DNA from: Corynebacterium marinum DSM 44953
Lineage (GTDB): Bacteria; Actinomycetota; Actinomycetes; Mycobacteriales; Mycobacteriaceae
NCBI RefSeq assembly: GCF_000835165.1
Contig: NZ_CP007790.1
Span: 1,302,001-1,366,000, forward strand
Length of the DNA stretch: 64,000 nt
Reading direction: 5' to 3'
The first letter of the stretch is position 1, and the number at the start of each line of letters is the position of its first letter. The position numbers and the translations under genes are program-made. Below, piece by piece: positions 49,128 through 60,908 of the stretch. Below the pieces are notes generated by a model, which was not told the origin of the DNA, made no database searches, and worked only from the letters and a program-made list of their open reading frames with translations.

Positions 49128-50060
49128 CTAGAAGAACGTGGTGGTCCAGCCCAGCATGGAGCCGATGGTCTCCCAGCCGAGGACGGCATCCACCGACAGC
49201 GCCACGAACACGAGCGCCAGGTAGTTGTTGGACAGGATGAACAACTTCAGCGGCTTGACGTCGGTGCCCTTCTTCACGCTGTTGTGCAGCATGATCGCCA
49301 TGCCGAGGAAGTAGGCGCCGCCCAGCACGGCGCCGGCCAGGTAGATCCACGACGCGGCGGGCACCAGCAGCAGGGTGGTCAGGACAGTGGCCCAGGTGTA
49401 CCAGACGATCTGCCGGGTCACCTCGACGGGCTTGCGCACGACCGGGAGCATCGGCACACCGGCGTTCGCGTAGTCGTCGCGGTACTTCATGGCCAGCGCC
49501 CAGGTGTGCGGCGGGGTCCAGAAGAAGATGATCATGAAGAGGACGATCGCCTGCCACCACTGGGCGGGCACGCCCTCCGGCAGGTTGTCGGTGATGACGG
49601 CCCAGCCGACCACCACCGGCATGCAGCCCGCGGCGCCGCCCCAGATCACGTTCTGCCAGGTCCGCCGCTTGAGCCACTTGGTGTAGACGTAGACGTAGAA
49701 CCAGTTGGTCAGCACGATGAAGAACGCGGCCAGCCACGAACCGCAGAGCAGCCCGAGCCACAGCACCGACGCGACGAGCAGACTCCAGGCGAAGATGCTG
49801 GCGTTGCGGTTGGACACGGTGTGGCGGACCAGCGGCCTGGCGCGGGTGCGGCCCATCTTGTGGTCGATGTCCGAGTCCGCCACCATGTTGAAGGTGTTCG
49901 CGGCGGCCGCGCCCATCCAGCCGCCCACCACGGTGAGCAGAATGAGGACGATGTTGTTCTCGCCGCGATCCGCCTGCAGCATCGCAGGGATCGTTGCTAC
50001 GAGGAGCAGCTCAATGACCCTCGGCTTCGTCAGCGCAATATAGGCCTTGATTGTCTCCAA
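49128..50060 (-). CDS. ctaB: heme O synthase (protoheme IX farnesyltransferase)
   Basis: 310 residues of the UbiA superfamily with about nine membrane helices. The prenyl-diphosphate motifs [20 protein letters not shown] (about residues 65-84) and [15 protein letters not shown] (about 191-205) are present. It farnesylates heme B to heme O, the step before CtaA (same window). The start is TTG 50060, with GGAGGA upstream. It is divergent from tkt. Confidence 0.93.
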   Translation of the reverse strand: METIKAYIALTKPRVIELLLVATIPAMLQADRGENNIVLILLTVVGGWMGAAAANTFNMVADSDIDHKMGRTRARPLVRHTVSNRNASIFAWSLLVASVLWLGLLCGSWLAAFFIVLTNWFYVYVYTKWLKRRTWQNVIWGGAAGCMPVVVGWAVITDNLPEGVPAQWWQAIVLFMIIFFWTPPHTWALAMKYRDDYANAGVPMLPVVRKPVEVTRQIVWYTWATVLTTLLLVPAASWIYLAGAVLGGAYFLGMAIMLHNSVKKGTDVKPLKLFILSNNYLALVFVALSVDAVLGWETIGSMLGWTTTFF

Positions 50061-50367
50061 GGGAAAGATCCTCCAACGGCAGGTGGGTGAAAAGATGCGT
50101 GGTGCGCACGTGTTGTCGCGTCTACCAGGACTGGTCGGAAACGGCGGGGAGATAGTTCCCGGCCCAGATCAATCCAGCGTCGCCATACTACCGCCCACCC
50201 CTGCCTGCCGGAGAATCCGCCGCCGGGCGGCTGCAACTTCCTGGGTCGGGACCCGTCGTTCCCGGCGAAGTCACTAAGGTGGAGTGAGATCTGGTCCCCG
50301 GTGCGCGCGTACCGGGTCTTAAGCCACCAGAACTCCTTGACGATCAACCGAAGTGAGGATTCCCATC
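50061..50367. promoter_or_regulatory. ctaB/tkt divergent promoter region
   Basis: 307 nt without a gene. On the plus strand, TAAGGT (50275-50280) is a candidate -10, giving a tkt leader of about 80 nt that includes a CCCGGT/ACCGGG hairpin near 50298-50317. On the minus strand, GGAGGA serves ctaB. GGGTC/GACCC dyad symmetry occurs near 50243-50254. No known operator is recognised. Confidence 0.4.
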
Positions 50368-52467
50368 GTGACCCTGTCGCCCGAACTCCAGGCCCTGACG
50401 GAGCGCCGCTACCCCACCGACTGGACCGAGACCGACACCCGCGCCGTGGACACCGTCCGCGTTCTGGCCGCGGATGCGGTGCAGAACGTCGGCTCCGGAC
50501 ACCCGGGCACCGCGATGTCGCTGGCGCCGCTGGCGTACACCCTGTACCAGCGGGTCCTGGACCATGACCCCACCGACACCGACTGGGTCGGGCGCGACCG
50601 CTTCGTCCTGTCCTGCGGCCACTCCTCGCTCACCCAGTACATCCAGCTCTACCTCGGCGGCTTCGGCCTCGAGATGGAGGACCTCAAGGCGCTGCGCTCC
50701 TGGGATTCCCTCACCCCGGGCCACCCGGAGGTCCACCACACCCGCGGCGTCGAGATGACCACCGGCCCGCTGGGCCAGGGTCTGTCCTCCGCCGTCGGCA
50801 TGGCGATGGCGGCACGCCGCGAACGCGGCCTCTTCGACCCGGAGGCCCCTGCCGGCGAGTCCCCCTTCGACCACCACATCTACGTCATCGCCTCCGACGG
50901 CGACCTGCAGGAGGGCGTCACCGCCGAGGCGTCGTCCCTGGCCGGCACCCAGCAGCTGGGCAACCTCATCGTCTTCTGGGACGACAACCGCATCTCCATC
51001 GAAGACGACACCCAGATCGCCTTCACCGAGGACGTCGTCGCCCGCTACGCCGCCTACGGCTGGCAGACCATCGAGGTCGAGGGCGGCGAGGACGTCGCCG
51101 CCATCGAGGCCGCCGTCGTGGCCGCCAAGGCCGAGACCGCGCGCCCCACCTTCATCCGCGTGCGCACCGTCATCGCCCACCCGGCGCCCAACGCCCAGAA
51201 CACCGGCGCCTCCCACGGCGCGGCACTGGGCGCCGACGAGGTCGCCGCCACCAAGGAGATCCTCGGCTTCGACCCGGCCCTGCACTTCCACATCGACGAT
51301 GAGGTGCTCGCCCACACCCGCGCCCTGCGCGAGCGCGGCGCCGAGAAGCACGCGGCGTGGCAGAAGAAGTTCGACGCCTGGGCAGAAGCCAACCCGGAGG
51401 CCAAGCAGCTCTTCGACCGGGTCACCGCACGCGAGCTGCCGGAAGGCCTCGCCGAGGCGATGCCGACCTGGGACGCCGACGCGAAGGGCGTCGCGACGCG
51501 CAAGGCATCCGAGGCCGCGCTGCAGGCACTCGGCGGACTCATGCCCGAGCTGTGGGGCGGCTCCGCCGACCTCGCCGGCTCCAACAACACCGTGATCAAG
51601 GGTTCCCCCTCCTTCGGACCGGAGCACATCTCCACCGACACCTGGTCCGCCGAGCCCTACGGCCGCAACCTGCACTTCGGCATCCGCGAGCACGCCATGG
51701 GCTCCATCCTCAACGGCATCGCCCTGCACGGCCCGACCCGCCCCTACGGCGGCACCTTCCTCATCTTCTCCGACTACATGCGCCCGGCGGTCCGCCTCGG
51801 CGCACTGATGAAGTCCGACGTCTACTACGTGTGGACCCATGACTCCATCGGCCTCGGCGAGGACGGCCCGACCCACCAGCCGGTGGAGACCCTGGCCGCG
51901 CTGCGCGCCATCCCGGGCCTGTCCATCATCCGCCCGGCGGACGCCAATGAGACCGCCCAGGCCTGGGCCGCGGCGCTCGAGTACGAGGAGTCCCCCAAGG
52001 GCCTGGCCCTGACCCGCCAGAACGTGCCGGTCCTCGAGGGCACGAAGGAGAAGGCGCCCGAGGGTGTGCGCCGCGGCGCCTACGTCCTCGTCGAGGGCTC
52101 CAAGGAGACCCCGGACGTGATCCTCATGGGCACCGGTTCCGAGGTCCAGCTGGCCGTCGAGGCCGCGAAGGCCCTCGAGGCCGAGGGGGTGGCCGCCCGC
52201 GTCGTGTCCATGCCGTGCGTGGAGTGGTTCCTGGAGCAGGACGCCGCCTACCGTGAGTCGGTCCTGCCCTCCGCCGTCGCAGCCCGCGTCTCCGTCGAGG
52301 CCGGAATCGCCATGCCGTGGCACCAGTTCACCGGTACCGCCGGCCGCAACGTGTCCCTGGAGCACTTCGGCGCCTCCGCCGACTACCAGCGGCTCTTCGA
52401 GGAGTTCGGCATCACCGCCGCCGCCGTGGCAGACGCCGCCCGCGACTCCCTCGCCGCCGTCAAGTAA
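50368..52467 (+). CDS. tkt: transketolase
   Basis: 699 residues. The thiamine-diphosphate motif is [32 protein letters not shown] (about 178-209), with [19 protein letters not shown] near the start and the catalytic His region [15 protein letters not shown] (about 491-505). It moves two-carbon units in the non-oxidative pentose-phosphate pathway. GTG 50368 ([16 protein letters not shown]) follows GAGGA with 8 nt; a GTG at 50353 is in frame but lacks such a site. First gene of the tkt-tal-zwf-opcA-pgl operon. Confidence 0.97.
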   Translation: MTLSPELQALTERRYPTDWTETDTRAVDTVRVLAADAVQNVGSGHPGTAMSLAPLAYTLYQRVLDHDPTDTDWVGRDRFVLSCGHSSLTQYIQLYLGGFGLEMEDLKALRSWDSLTPGHPEVHHTRGVEMTTGPLGQGLSSAVGMAMAARRERGLFDPEAPAGESPFDHHIYVIASDGDLQEGVTAEASSLAGTQQLGNLIVFWDDNRISIEDDTQIAFTEDVVARYAAYGWQTIEVEGGEDVAAIEAAVVAAKAETARPTFIRVRTVIAHPAPNAQNTGASHGAALGADEVAATKEILGFDPALHFHIDDEVLAHTRALRERGAEKHAAWQKKFDAWAEANPEAKQLFDRVTARELPEGLAEAMPTWDADAKGVATRKASEAALQALGGLMPELWGGSADLAGSNNTVIKGSPSFGPEHISTDTWSAEPYGRNLHFGIREHAMGSILNGIALHGPTRPYGGTFLIFSDYMRPAVRLGALMKSDVYYVWTHDSIGLGEDGPTHQPVETLAALRAIPGLSIIRPADANETAQAWAAALEYEESPKGLALTRQNVPVLEGTKEKAPEGVRRGAYVLVEGSKETPDVILMGTGSEVQLAVEAAKALEAEGVAARVVSMPCVEWFLEQDAAYRESVLPSAVAARVSVEAGIAMPWHQFTGTAGRNVSLEHFGASADYQRLFEEFGITAAAVADAARDSLAAVK

Positions 52468-52502
52468 CCCAGCCGCTCTCCCCATCAGTAAAGGACTCAA
52501 GC

Positions 52503-53582
52503 ATGACCCACATTGACGAGCTCGCCTCGCTGGGAACCTCCACCTGGCTCGACGACCTGTCCCGCGACCGCATCACCTCGGGCAACCTCCAGGAGATCAT
52601 CGACACCAAGTCGGTCGTCGGCGTGACCACCAACCCGTCGATCTTCGCCGCCGCGATGTCCAAGGGCAACGCCTACGACGAGCAGATCGCCGCCCTCAAG
52701 GAAACTGGCGCGGCCGTCGACGAGGCCGTCTACGCCATGACCATCGACGACGTCCGCGACGCCTGCGACATCCTCCTGCCGGTCTACGAGGCCACAGGCG
52801 GCCAGGACGGCCGAGTCTCCATCGAGGTCGACCCGCGTATCTCCGCCGACCGCGCCGCCACCATCTCCCAGGCACGCCAGCTGTGGAGCCGGGTCGACCG
52901 CCCCAACGTGATGATCAAGATCCCCGCCACCGCCGAGTCCATCCCCGCGATCACCGACGCGCTGGCCGAGGGGATCTCCGTCAACGTCACGCTGATCTTC
53001 TCCGTCGCCCGCTACCGCGAGGTCATCGCCGCCTACCGCACCGGCGTCCAGAAGGCCGCCGAAGCGGGCCTGGACGTCTCCCGGATCCACTCCGTCGCCT
53101 CCTTCTTCGTCTCGCGTCTCGACGTCGAGATCGACCGCCGCCTCGAGGAGATCGGCACCGAGGAAGCCCTCGCACTGCGCGGCAAGGCCGGTGTGGCCAA
53201 CGCCCGCCGCGCCTACGCCGTCTTCCGGGAGATCGGCGCCAAGGATCTCCCCGAGGGCGCCAACCTGCAGCGTCCGCTGTGGGCCTCCACCGGCGTGAAG
53301 AACCCGAACTACCCCGCCACCCTCTACGTCACCGAGCTGGCAGGCCCGGACACCGTCAACACGATGCCCGAGCCGACCATCGACGCCGTCCTCGAGCAGG
53401 GCGGCCTCCACGGCGACGCCCTCACCGGCACCGCCGACGAGGCGCAGCAGGTCTTCGAGCAGCTCGTCGCGGCGGGCATCGACCTCGACGACGTGTTCGA
53501 GGTGCTGGAGCGGGAGGGCGTCGAGAAGTTCGTCGCCTCCTGGTCCGACCTGCTGGACTCCATGGCCGCTCAACTGCAGTAA
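52503..53582 (+). CDS. tal: transaldolase
   Basis: 359 residues, the large actinobacterial transaldolase. The Schiff-base Lys is in NVMIKIPAT (about residue 139). [10 protein letters not shown] (about 39-48) and the late [20 protein letters not shown] block are conserved. It transfers dihydroxyacetone units in the pentose-phosphate pathway. ATG 52503 follows AAAGGACTC. Second in the operon. Confidence 0.96.
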   Translation: MTHIDELASLGTSTWLDDLSRDRITSGNLQEIIDTKSVVGVTTNPSIFAAAMSKGNAYDEQIAALKETGAAVDEAVYAMTIDDVRDACDILLPVYEATGGQDGRVSIEVDPRISADRAATISQARQLWSRVDRPNVMIKIPATAESIPAITDALAEGISVNVTLIFSVARYREVIAAYRTGVQKAAEAGLDVSRIHSVASFFVSRLDVEIDRRLEEIGTEEALALRGKAGVANARRAYAVFREIGAKDLPEGANLQRPLWASTGVKNPNYPATLYVTELAGPDTVNTMPEPTIDAVLEQGGLHGDALTGTADEAQQVFEQLVAAGIDLDDVFEVLEREGVEKFVASWSDLLDSMAAQLQ

Positions 53583-53623
53583 CACCCGGCAATTCCCCTC
53601 CCGACCGAAAAGGACGACCGCGC

Positions 53624-55168
53624 ATGCCCCTGCCCGTGACCGACGCCGACGCCTGGGTCAACCCCCTCCGCAGCACCGAGGACAAACGGCTGCCCCGCAT
53701 CGCCGGTCCCTCCGGCATGGTGATCTTCGGCGTCACCGGTGACCTGGCCCGCAAGAAACTGCTGCCGGCCGTGTACGACCTGGCCAACCGCGGTCTCCTG
53801 CCCGCCGGATTCACGCTCATCGGTTTCGGCCGGCGGGAGTGGAGCAAGCCCGACTTCGAGGACTACGTGCGCGAAGCGGTCGAGGCGGGGGCGCGCACCA
53901 AGTTCCGGGAGCACGTGTGGGAGCGGCTCGCGGAGGGCATGCACTTCGTCGAAGGCAACTTCGACAACGAAGGCTTCGACCAACTCGCCGGGACCCTGGC
54001 GGAGATGGACTCGACCCGGGGCACCGCCGGCAACTGGGCCTTCTACCTCTCCGTCCCGCCGGACTACTTCTCCGACGTCTGCCACCAGCTCGAGCGTTCG
54101 GGGCTGGCGGAGGCGGACGGGAACTCCTGGCGGCGGGTGATCATCGAGAAGCCCTTCGGCCACGACCAGGCCACCGCCCGCGAACTCAACCGCGTGGTCA
54201 ACGCCGTCTTCCCGGAGGAGTCGGTGTTCCGCATCGACCACTACCTCGGCAAGGAGACGGTGCAGAACATTCTCGCCCTGCGCTTCGCCAACCAGCTCTT
54301 CGATCCCCTGTGGAACGCCCACTACGTCGACCACGTGCAGATCACCATGGCCGAGGACATCGGCCTCGGCGGGCGGGCGGGGTACTACGACGGCATCGGC
54401 GCGGCCCGCGACGTCATCCAGAACCACCTCATCCAGCTGCTGGCACTGGTCGCCATGGAGGAGCCCGTCGCCTTCGACCCGACCGAACTCCAGGCCGAGA
54501 AGGTCAAGGTCCTGCGCGCAACCAACCCGGTGTACCCGCTCAACCGCACGACGGCGCGCGGCCAGTACGCCGCCGGTTGGCAGGGCTCGCACAAGGTCAA
54601 GGGCCTGCGGCAGGAGGAGGGTTTCGACCCCCTGTCGACCACCGAAACCTATGCGGCGTGCACCCTGGAGATCAACTCCCGCCGCTGGGCGGGCGTGCCG
54701 TTCTACCTGCGCACCGGCAAGCGCCTCGGGCGGCGCGTCACCGAAATCGCCCTCGTCTTCAAGGAGGCTCCGCACCAGCCCTTCCTCGAGGGGCAGACGT
54801 CCTCGCTGGGGCAGAACGCGATCGTCATCCGCGTGCAGCCGGACGAGGGCGTGCTCATGCGCTTCGGTTCCAAGGTCCCCGGTTCCGCGATGGAGGTCCG
54901 CGACGTGAACATGGACTTCTCCTACTCCGAGGCTTTCACCGAGGAGTCGCCCGAGGCCTACGAGCGTCTCATTCTCGATGCGCTGCTCGACGAGTCCAGC
55001 CTCTTCCCCACCAACGAGGAGGTCGAGCTGTCCTGGGCGATCCTGGACCCGATCCTGGCCTACTGGGCGGAGAACGGTCAGCCCGAGGAGTACGAGTCCG
55101 GCACGTGGGGCCCGGCCGGCGCCGACCGGATGCTGCAGCGTTCCGGCCGTTCCTGGCGGCGCCCCTAA
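53624..55168 (+). CDS. zwf: glucose-6-phosphate dehydrogenase
   Basis: 514 residues. The NADP-binding motif is IFGVTGDLARKKLLPAVYDL (about 34-53), the active-site motif RIDHYLGKETVQNI (about 204-217). It feeds the pentose-phosphate pathway and makes NADPH. ATG 53624 follows AAAAGGACG; the long open frame upstream belongs to tal's other frames. In corynebacteria it needs the next gene product, OpcA, for assembly. Confidence 0.97.
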   Translation: MPLPVTDADAWVNPLRSTEDKRLPRIAGPSGMVIFGVTGDLARKKLLPAVYDLANRGLLPAGFTLIGFGRREWSKPDFEDYVREAVEAGARTKFREHVWERLAEGMHFVEGNFDNEGFDQLAGTLAEMDSTRGTAGNWAFYLSVPPDYFSDVCHQLERSGLAEADGNSWRRVIIEKPFGHDQATARELNRVVNAVFPEESVFRIDHYLGKETVQNILALRFANQLFDPLWNAHYVDHVQITMAEDIGLGGRAGYYDGIGAARDVIQNHLIQLLALVAMEEPVAFDPTELQAEKVKVLRATNPVYPLNRTTARGQYAAGWQGSHKVKGLRQEEGFDPLSTTETYAACTLEINSRRWAGVPFYLRTGKRLGRRVTEIALVFKEAPHQPFLEGQTSSLGQNAIVIRVQPDEGVLMRFGSKVPGSAMEVRDVNMDFSYSEAFTEESPEAYERLILDALLDESSLFPTNEEVELSWAILDPILAYWAENGQPEEYESGTWGPAGADRMLQRSGRSWRRP

Positions 55169-55227
55169 GCGCCCCTAGGTACCCGACGCAGTCCCCCGGA
55201 ACCCAGAAGAACCGAGAAAGGCCCCCC

Positions 55228-56154
55228 ATGATCATCACTCTGCCGGACACCGACTCCCGCAACGTCGCCGCCAGTCTCCTCGAGGCGCGGGAGAACAACT
55301 CCCAGACCACCGGGCGGGTGCTCACCCTCATCGTCGTGGCCGCCATGGACGACGACGTGGACCACATCATCTCCGTCACCCGCGACGCCTCCCACGAGCA
55401 TCCCGCACGTGTGCTGGTCCTGCTCACCGGCAGCGCCGAGGGCAGGCCGCATCTCGACGCCGAGGTGCGCGTCGGCGGCCACGCCGGTTCCTCGGAGATG
55501 GTCATCATGCGCATCAACGGCGAGATGGTCGACCATCTCGCCGCGGTGGTCACTCCCCTCCTGCTCCCCGACACCCCCGTCGTCGCCTGGTGGCCCACCA
55601 CAGCGCCCGACAACCCCTCGGATCATCCGCTGGGCCGGCTCGCGCAACGCCGCATCACCAACGCCGACCACTGTGCCACCGAGGACATCCTCAACCGGCT
55701 GCGGTCCTCCTACGCTCCGGGCGACTCGGACATGGTCTGGTCGAAGATCACCGGCTGGCGCGGCATCGTCGCCTCCTCGCTGGACCGGCACCCGCAGGAG
55801 AACGTCCAGGCGGCCACCCTGACCGGCCCGGCTCATGAGCCCGCCATCGACATCGCCGCCGGTTGGCTGGCCGACCGCCTGGGGGTGCCCGTCACCCGGG
55901 TGGACTGCGAGCCCGGGGACGATCCCCGCCTCTTCCCCATCCGTTCGCTGCGCTTTGACCGCGCCTCCGGCCCGCTCACCGTCTCCGTGGTCGACCACCG
56001 CACCGTCCGCGTCGAACTCCCGGGCAGCCCCGACTCCCTGGTGGCGATGAACGCGCGTTCCGACGCCGACTGCATCTCCGAGGAGCTGCGCCACCTCGAC
56101 CCCGATCTCGCCTACGCCAACGCCCTGCGCGGACTGACCCGCGTGCAGCACTGA
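55228..56154 (+). CDS. opcA: glucose-6-phosphate dehydrogenase assembly protein OpcA
   Basis: 308 residues. Family features: RVLTLIVVAAMDDDVDHIISVTRDASHEHPARVLVLL near the N-terminus, PLLLPDTPVVAWWP (about 114-127) and a C-terminal domain. In corynebacteria OpcA is a subunit or assembly factor of the Zwf complex. ATG 55228 follows GAGAAAGG. Fourth in the operon. Confidence 0.95.
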   Translation: MIITLPDTDSRNVAASLLEARENNSQTTGRVLTLIVVAAMDDDVDHIISVTRDASHEHPARVLVLLTGSAEGRPHLDAEVRVGGHAGSSEMVIMRINGEMVDHLAAVVTPLLLPDTPVVAWWPTTAPDNPSDHPLGRLAQRRITNADHCATEDILNRLRSSYAPGDSDMVWSKITGWRGIVASSLDRHPQENVQAATLTGPAHEPAIDIAAGWLADRLGVPVTRVDCEPGDDPRLFPIRSLRFDRASGPLTVSVVDHRTVRVELPGSPDSLVAMNARSDADCISEELRHLDPDLAYANALRGLTRVQH

Positions 56155-56171
56155 CACCCGTGAAGGAACCC

Positions 56172-56906
56172 ATGGTCACCCTCCGCCGCACAGACACCCT
56201 CTCCACCCTCGTCGACCAGGCGGCGACCTCGCTCGTCGACGTCGTCTCCTCCCTCCAGACGACCGGGCTCGGCCGCCACGGCGACGGCGTCGCCCGGATC
56301 GTCCTCACCGGCGGCGGCGCGGGCATCGGCCTGCTCGAACGGGTCCGCGAGCTGGAGGACGCGGACCCCCGGGTCGACTGGTCCCGCGTCCACGTCTACT
56401 TCGGCGACGAACGCAACGTGCCGGCCACCCACGCCGACTCCAACGAGGGCCAGGCCCGCCGCGCGTTGCTCGACCACGTGGACATCCCCGAAGACAACAT
56501 CCACGGCTACGGGCTGGGCCAGGCCGCCCTGCAGGATGCGGCCGACGCCTACCAGGACATCATCAGCCGGACCGCCCCCCGGGGTTTCGACATCCACCTG
56601 CTGGGCATGGGGCACGAAGGCCACATCAACTCCCTGTTCCCCGACACCGACGCGGTCCGTGAGGCGGAGCGCCTGGTCGTCGCGGTCACCGACTCCCCCA
56701 AGCCCCCCGCCGAGCGCGTCACCCTGACGCTTCCCGCGGTGCACCGCGCCGAGCAGGTCTGGCTGCTGGTGTCCGGGGGGAACAAGGCGGAGGCCGCGCG
56801 CCACGTCGTCGCGGGTTCCGACCCGGTCGAGTGGCCGGCCGCCGGCGCCACGGGCATCGAGGACACCGTCCTCTACCTCAGCGACGACGCCGCGGGCCTC
56901 CTCTAG
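56172..56906 (+). CDS. pgl: 6-phosphogluconolactonase
   Basis: 244 residues. Motifs RIVLTGGGAGIGLLERV (about 39-55), HVYFGDERNVPATHADSNEG (about 77-96) and DIHLLGMGHEGHINSLFP (about 140-157, catalytic His region) are characteristic. It hydrolyses 6-phosphoglucono-lactone. ATG 56172 lies 3 nt after AAGGAA; the GTG at 56160 is in frame but has no ribosome site. Last gene of the operon. Confidence 0.93.
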   Translation: MVTLRRTDTLSTLVDQAATSLVDVVSSLQTTGLGRHGDGVARIVLTGGGAGIGLLERVRELEDADPRVDWSRVHVYFGDERNVPATHADSNEGQARRALLDHVDIPEDNIHGYGLGQAALQDAADAYQDIISRTAPRGFDIHLLGMGHEGHINSLFPDTDAVREAERLVVAVTDSPKPPAERVTLTLPAVHRAEQVWLLVSGGNKAEAARHVVAGSDPVEWPAAGATGIEDTVLYLSDDAAGLL

Positions 56907-56929
56907 GCCGCGGTACGCCCCACGAGCAG

Positions 56930-56972
56930 AGAAAAAGGACGTCGCCCCCTCCTTGATGGGGGCGACGTCCTT
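56930..56972. terminator. bidirectional terminator between pgl and secG
   Basis: A perfect 15-bp stem (56935-56949 with 56958-56972) with an 8-nt loop. On the minus strand it is followed by TTTTTCTC, making a strong secG terminator. It also ends the pgl operon. Confidence 0.88.
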
Positions 56973-56986
56973 GACACGTCCGGCCG

Positions 56987-57223
56987 CTAGGCTCCGAAGG
57001 CCTGGATGAGGTTCAGCGCCACGATGCAGGCGATCCAGATGATCGCCATGATGATCGTGTACCGGTCCAGGTTCTTCTCGACGATCGTCGAACCCGACAG
57101 GTTCGACTGCACGCCACCGCCGAAGAGGCTGGACAGGCCGCCGCCCTTGCCCTTGTGCAGGAGCACGAACACCGTCATCAGGACAGAGGTGAGCACGAGG
57201 ATGATCTGGAGAGCAAGGGTCAT
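56987..57223 (-). CDS. secG: SecG preprotein translocase subunit
   Basis: 78 residues with two membrane helices (about 2-20 and 55-75) joined by the Gly-rich loop LLHKGKGGGLSSLFGGGVQSNLSGSTIVEKNLDR, diagnostic of SecG. It supports the SecYE channel in protein export. TAGACT (57276-57271, minus strand) is a candidate -10 with a leader of about 40 nt. Downstream of ppc on the same strand. Confidence 0.93.
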   Translation of the reverse strand: MTLALQIILVLTSVLMTVFVLLHKGKGGGLSSLFGGGVQSNLSGSTIVEKNLDRYTIIMAIIWIACIVALNLIQAFGA

Positions 57224-57284
57224 GGTGCTTGAGGGTCCTTCGGAAGGTCGACGGGGTGAAACTCCTGCATAGTCTACATCAGCC

Positions 57285-60056
57285 CTACCCGGAGTTGCGG
57301 AGGGCGGTGGCGAGTCCGTTCATCGTCAACTGGATGCCCCGGGACACCACCTCGCGGTCATCGCCGGCGCGGTGCCGACGCAGCATCTCGAGCTGGATGA
57401 TGTTGAGCGGCAGCAGGTACGGGAACCTGCGGCGCACGGACCGCGCCAGGGCGGGGTTGTCGGCGAGCAGGTCCTCGCTGCCGGTGACGACGCCGAACAT
57501 CTGCCGGGTGAGATCGAATTCGGCGGAGATGACGCCCAGGATTCGGTCGGCGATCTCGCGGTCGTCGACCAGCCTGGCGTAGAGTTCCGCGAGTTCCATC
57601 CCGGCCTTGGACATGACCTGGGCCATGTTGGACATCACCGAGGCGAAGAACGGCCACGACTCGTAGAGTGCGCGCAGCTCCGCGACCCGGTCGGCCCGGT
57701 CGGGGCCCTGCCCGATCCATTCCTCCAGGGCGGTGCCCACGCCGAACCAGCCCGGCAGCAGGACGCGGGACTGGGACCAGGCGAGCACCCACGGGATGGC
57801 GCGCAGGTCCTCCACCGCGGTCGTCTGCTTGCGCGAGGTCGGGCGGGACCCGATGTTGAGGGAGCCGATCTCGTCGAGCGGGGTGGACTGGGTGAAGTAG
57901 CGGATGAAACCGGGGTCGTCGTGGACCAGCTGGGAGTACTTCCGGCGGCTGATCAGCGAGAGTTCCCGCATGATCTCCATCGCCCGGTCCCGGTCCGTGA
58001 GCTCGTCGACCGGCAGGAGGCTGGCCTCCAGCGTCGCGGAGACCAACGCCTCCAGGTTCCGCCGCGCGGTGCGCGGGGAGCCGTACTTGGCGGAGATGAT
58101 CTCCCCCTGCTCGGTGATGCGCACCGACCCGTCGACCGCGCCCTGCGGTTGCGCGAGAATCGCCTCGTAGGAGGGCCCGCCGCCGCGTCCGACGGTGCCG
58201 CCCCTGCCGTGGAAGAGCCGCAGGCGGACACCGTGGTCGCGGCCGGCCTGGACGAGCTGGGTCTCGGCGTCGTAAAGCGCCCAGTTGGCGGCGAAGTACC
58301 CGCCGTCCTTGTTGGAGTCGGAGTAGCCCAGCATCACCTCCTGGACGTTGCCGCGGTGCTCCAGATAATGCTGGTAGAGGGGCAGCTGCCAGAGCCTGCG
58401 CAGGATTCCGGCGCCGGCCTCGAGGTCGTCGATCGTCTCGAAGAGCGGGATGATGTCGACGCTGCCGGTCGGGCCCGCGCCGTTCGCGCGGATGAGGCCG
58501 ACCTCCTTGAGCAGGACCATCGGCTCGAGGATGTCGCTGACGGACTGCGCCATGGAGATGATCTGGTGCGGGATCATTTCCGCGCCGAAGTGGGCGACGC
58601 TGTCGGCGGCCCGGTTGAGGAGGTCCAGCTCCCGCTGGGTCGCCTCGCTGAATCCGCGGTAACCGCGCGGCACGAGGGGGCGTGGGGTGCGGAGCTCCCC
58701 GATGAGCAGCTCGATCTTCTCCTCCTCCCCCAGTGCGCTGTAACCGGGGTGGACGTGCGCGGTGGCGAACACCTCGGTGAGCACGTTCTCGAAGCTCTCG
58801 GAGTTCTGGCGCAGATCGATCGAGTGGAGGTGGAACCCGAAGCTGGCGACCGCGGCGCGGATCGCGGCCAGACAGTCGTCGGCGATGATGGCGTCGTTGG
58901 AGGAGCGCAGCGACTCGTCCACGATCCGCAGGTCGGCGTCGAACTCGGCGGCGGAGGCGTAGGGCTGGTGCTCCCGGTGCCAGACGCCTTCAACGGCGTC
59001 CTCGCCGATCAGCGCCGCGGTGGTGGCCAGGATTCGGCCGCGGATGCCGTGGATGGCCTGCCGGTAGGGTTCGTCGACCCGGGAGGGCACGTCGTTGCGG
59101 CCCCGGGCCGCCAATCCGACGAGCTCGACGCTCACCGAGGTCATCCGGTCGGAGAGGCTGAGTTCGTGCTCCAGGGCATGCAGCTCGCCCGAGTAGTGCT
59201 TGAGCACCGTCTGCGCGGCCCGTCGGGAGGCGTAGTCGAGGGTGTCGGCGGTGACGAAGGGGTTGCCGTCGTGGTCGCCGCCGATCCAGGAGCCCGGGCG
59301 CACGATCGCCGACCCGCCGCCGTCCCGGAAACGCACGTCGAACCTGCTGGTGAGAGTGTCGTGGACGGCCCGGTTGAGCGCCGGGATCTCCCGGAGGAGG
59401 GAGAGGTGGTAGTAGCGCAGCCCGACCTCGATCTCGTCCTCGATGCGGGGGCGGGCCTGGCGGATGAGGGCCGTCTGCCAGAGGATGGTCATGCGCCGCC
59501 GGATGCTGCGCTCGATGTCGTCGAGGCGCTCCTGCGTGCGCGCCGTCGTTTCCGCATCCTGCAGCTGGTGCCGCGTGAGCATGAGCCCGGTGATCTTCTT
59601 CTGCGCGTCGAAGACCGTGCGCCGGCGGGTCTCCGTGGGGTGGGCGGTGAACACCGGTGCGACGAGCGCGTCCGACACCACCTTCTCGACGTCCGCGGGG
59701 CTCACCCCTGCGGCCTCGAACTTCTCCCAGGTTGCCTCGAGGGTGGATGCGGGGACGCCGCCCTCGTCGAGAATGCGCTCGCGGTTGAAGTCGTCGTGGA
59801 TGTCCTCGGCGAGGTTCGCCATGAGGGCGAAGTGGCTGAACGCCCGGATCACGGGGGTGGCCCGGGCCGGGTCGATGTTGCGGAACAGCTCGACGAGCAC
59901 TTCCAGGGAGGCGTTTTCCCTGGCCACCTCGAAGGCCTGCTGGCGGGCGTGTTCGACGAGGTCGAACACGTCCTCGCCCTCCTGCTCCGCGATCACCCGG
60001 CCCAGAATTCGGCCCAGGTAGCGGATGTCTTCCTGCAGATGATCGCGGTCGGCCAT
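57285..60056 (-). CDS. ppc: phosphoenolpyruvate carboxylase
   Basis: 923 residues, forming oxaloacetate from PEP and bicarbonate, a main anaplerotic enzyme. Motifs: VFTAHPTETRRRT (His and Arg of the active site), GYSDSNKDGGYFAANW, and the mobile loop FHGRGGTVGRGGGPSYEAI. The C-terminal Arg near NSG end is typical. The frame is open beyond 60056, but ATG 60056 (MADRDHLQEDIRYLG) fits the family and follows GAAGGG. It sits downstream of tpiA. Confidence 0.96.
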   Translation of the reverse strand: MADRDHLQEDIRYLGRILGRVIAEQEGEDVFDLVEHARQQAFEVARENASLEVLVELFRNIDPARATPVIRAFSHFALMANLAEDIHDDFNRERILDEGGVPASTLEATWEKFEAAGVSPADVEKVVSDALVAPVFTAHPTETRRRTVFDAQKKITGLMLTRHQLQDAETTARTQERLDDIERSIRRRMTILWQTALIRQARPRIEDEIEVGLRYYHLSLLREIPALNRAVHDTLTSRFDVRFRDGGGSAIVRPGSWIGGDHDGNPFVTADTLDYASRRAAQTVLKHYSGELHALEHELSLSDRMTSVSVELVGLAARGRNDVPSRVDEPYRQAIHGIRGRILATTAALIGEDAVEGVWHREHQPYASAAEFDADLRIVDESLRSSNDAIIADDCLAAIRAAVASFGFHLHSIDLRQNSESFENVLTEVFATAHVHPGYSALGEEEKIELLIGELRTPRPLVPRGYRGFSEATQRELDLLNRAADSVAHFGAEMIPHQIISMAQSVSDILEPMVLLKEVGLIRANGAGPTGSVDIIPLFETIDDLEAGAGILRRLWQLPLYQHYLEHRGNVQEVMLGYSDSNKDGGYFAANWALYDAETQLVQAGRDHGVRLRLFHGRGGTVGRGGGPSYEAILAQPQGAVDGSVRITEQGEIISAKYGSPRTARRNLEALVSATLEASLLPVDELTDRDRAMEIMRELSLISRRKYSQLVHDDPGFIRYFTQSTPLDEIGSLNIGSRPTSRKQTTAVEDLRAIPWVLAWSQSRVLLPGWFGVGTALEEWIGQGPDRADRVAELRALYESWPFFASVMSNMAQVMSKAGMELAELYARLVDDREIADRILGVISAEFDLTRQMFGVVTGSEDLLADNPALARSVRRRFPYLLPLNIIQLEMLRRHRAGDDREVVSRGIQLTMNGLATALRNSG

Positions 60057-60091
60057 GAGGTGGTGCCCTTCGTTGTCGGAGCGGTGGGTTC

Positions 60092-60874
<783 letters not shown>

Positions 60875-60908
60875 GAGGGCACTCCTTTCAGGGAGGGGAA
60901 CTGGTGGG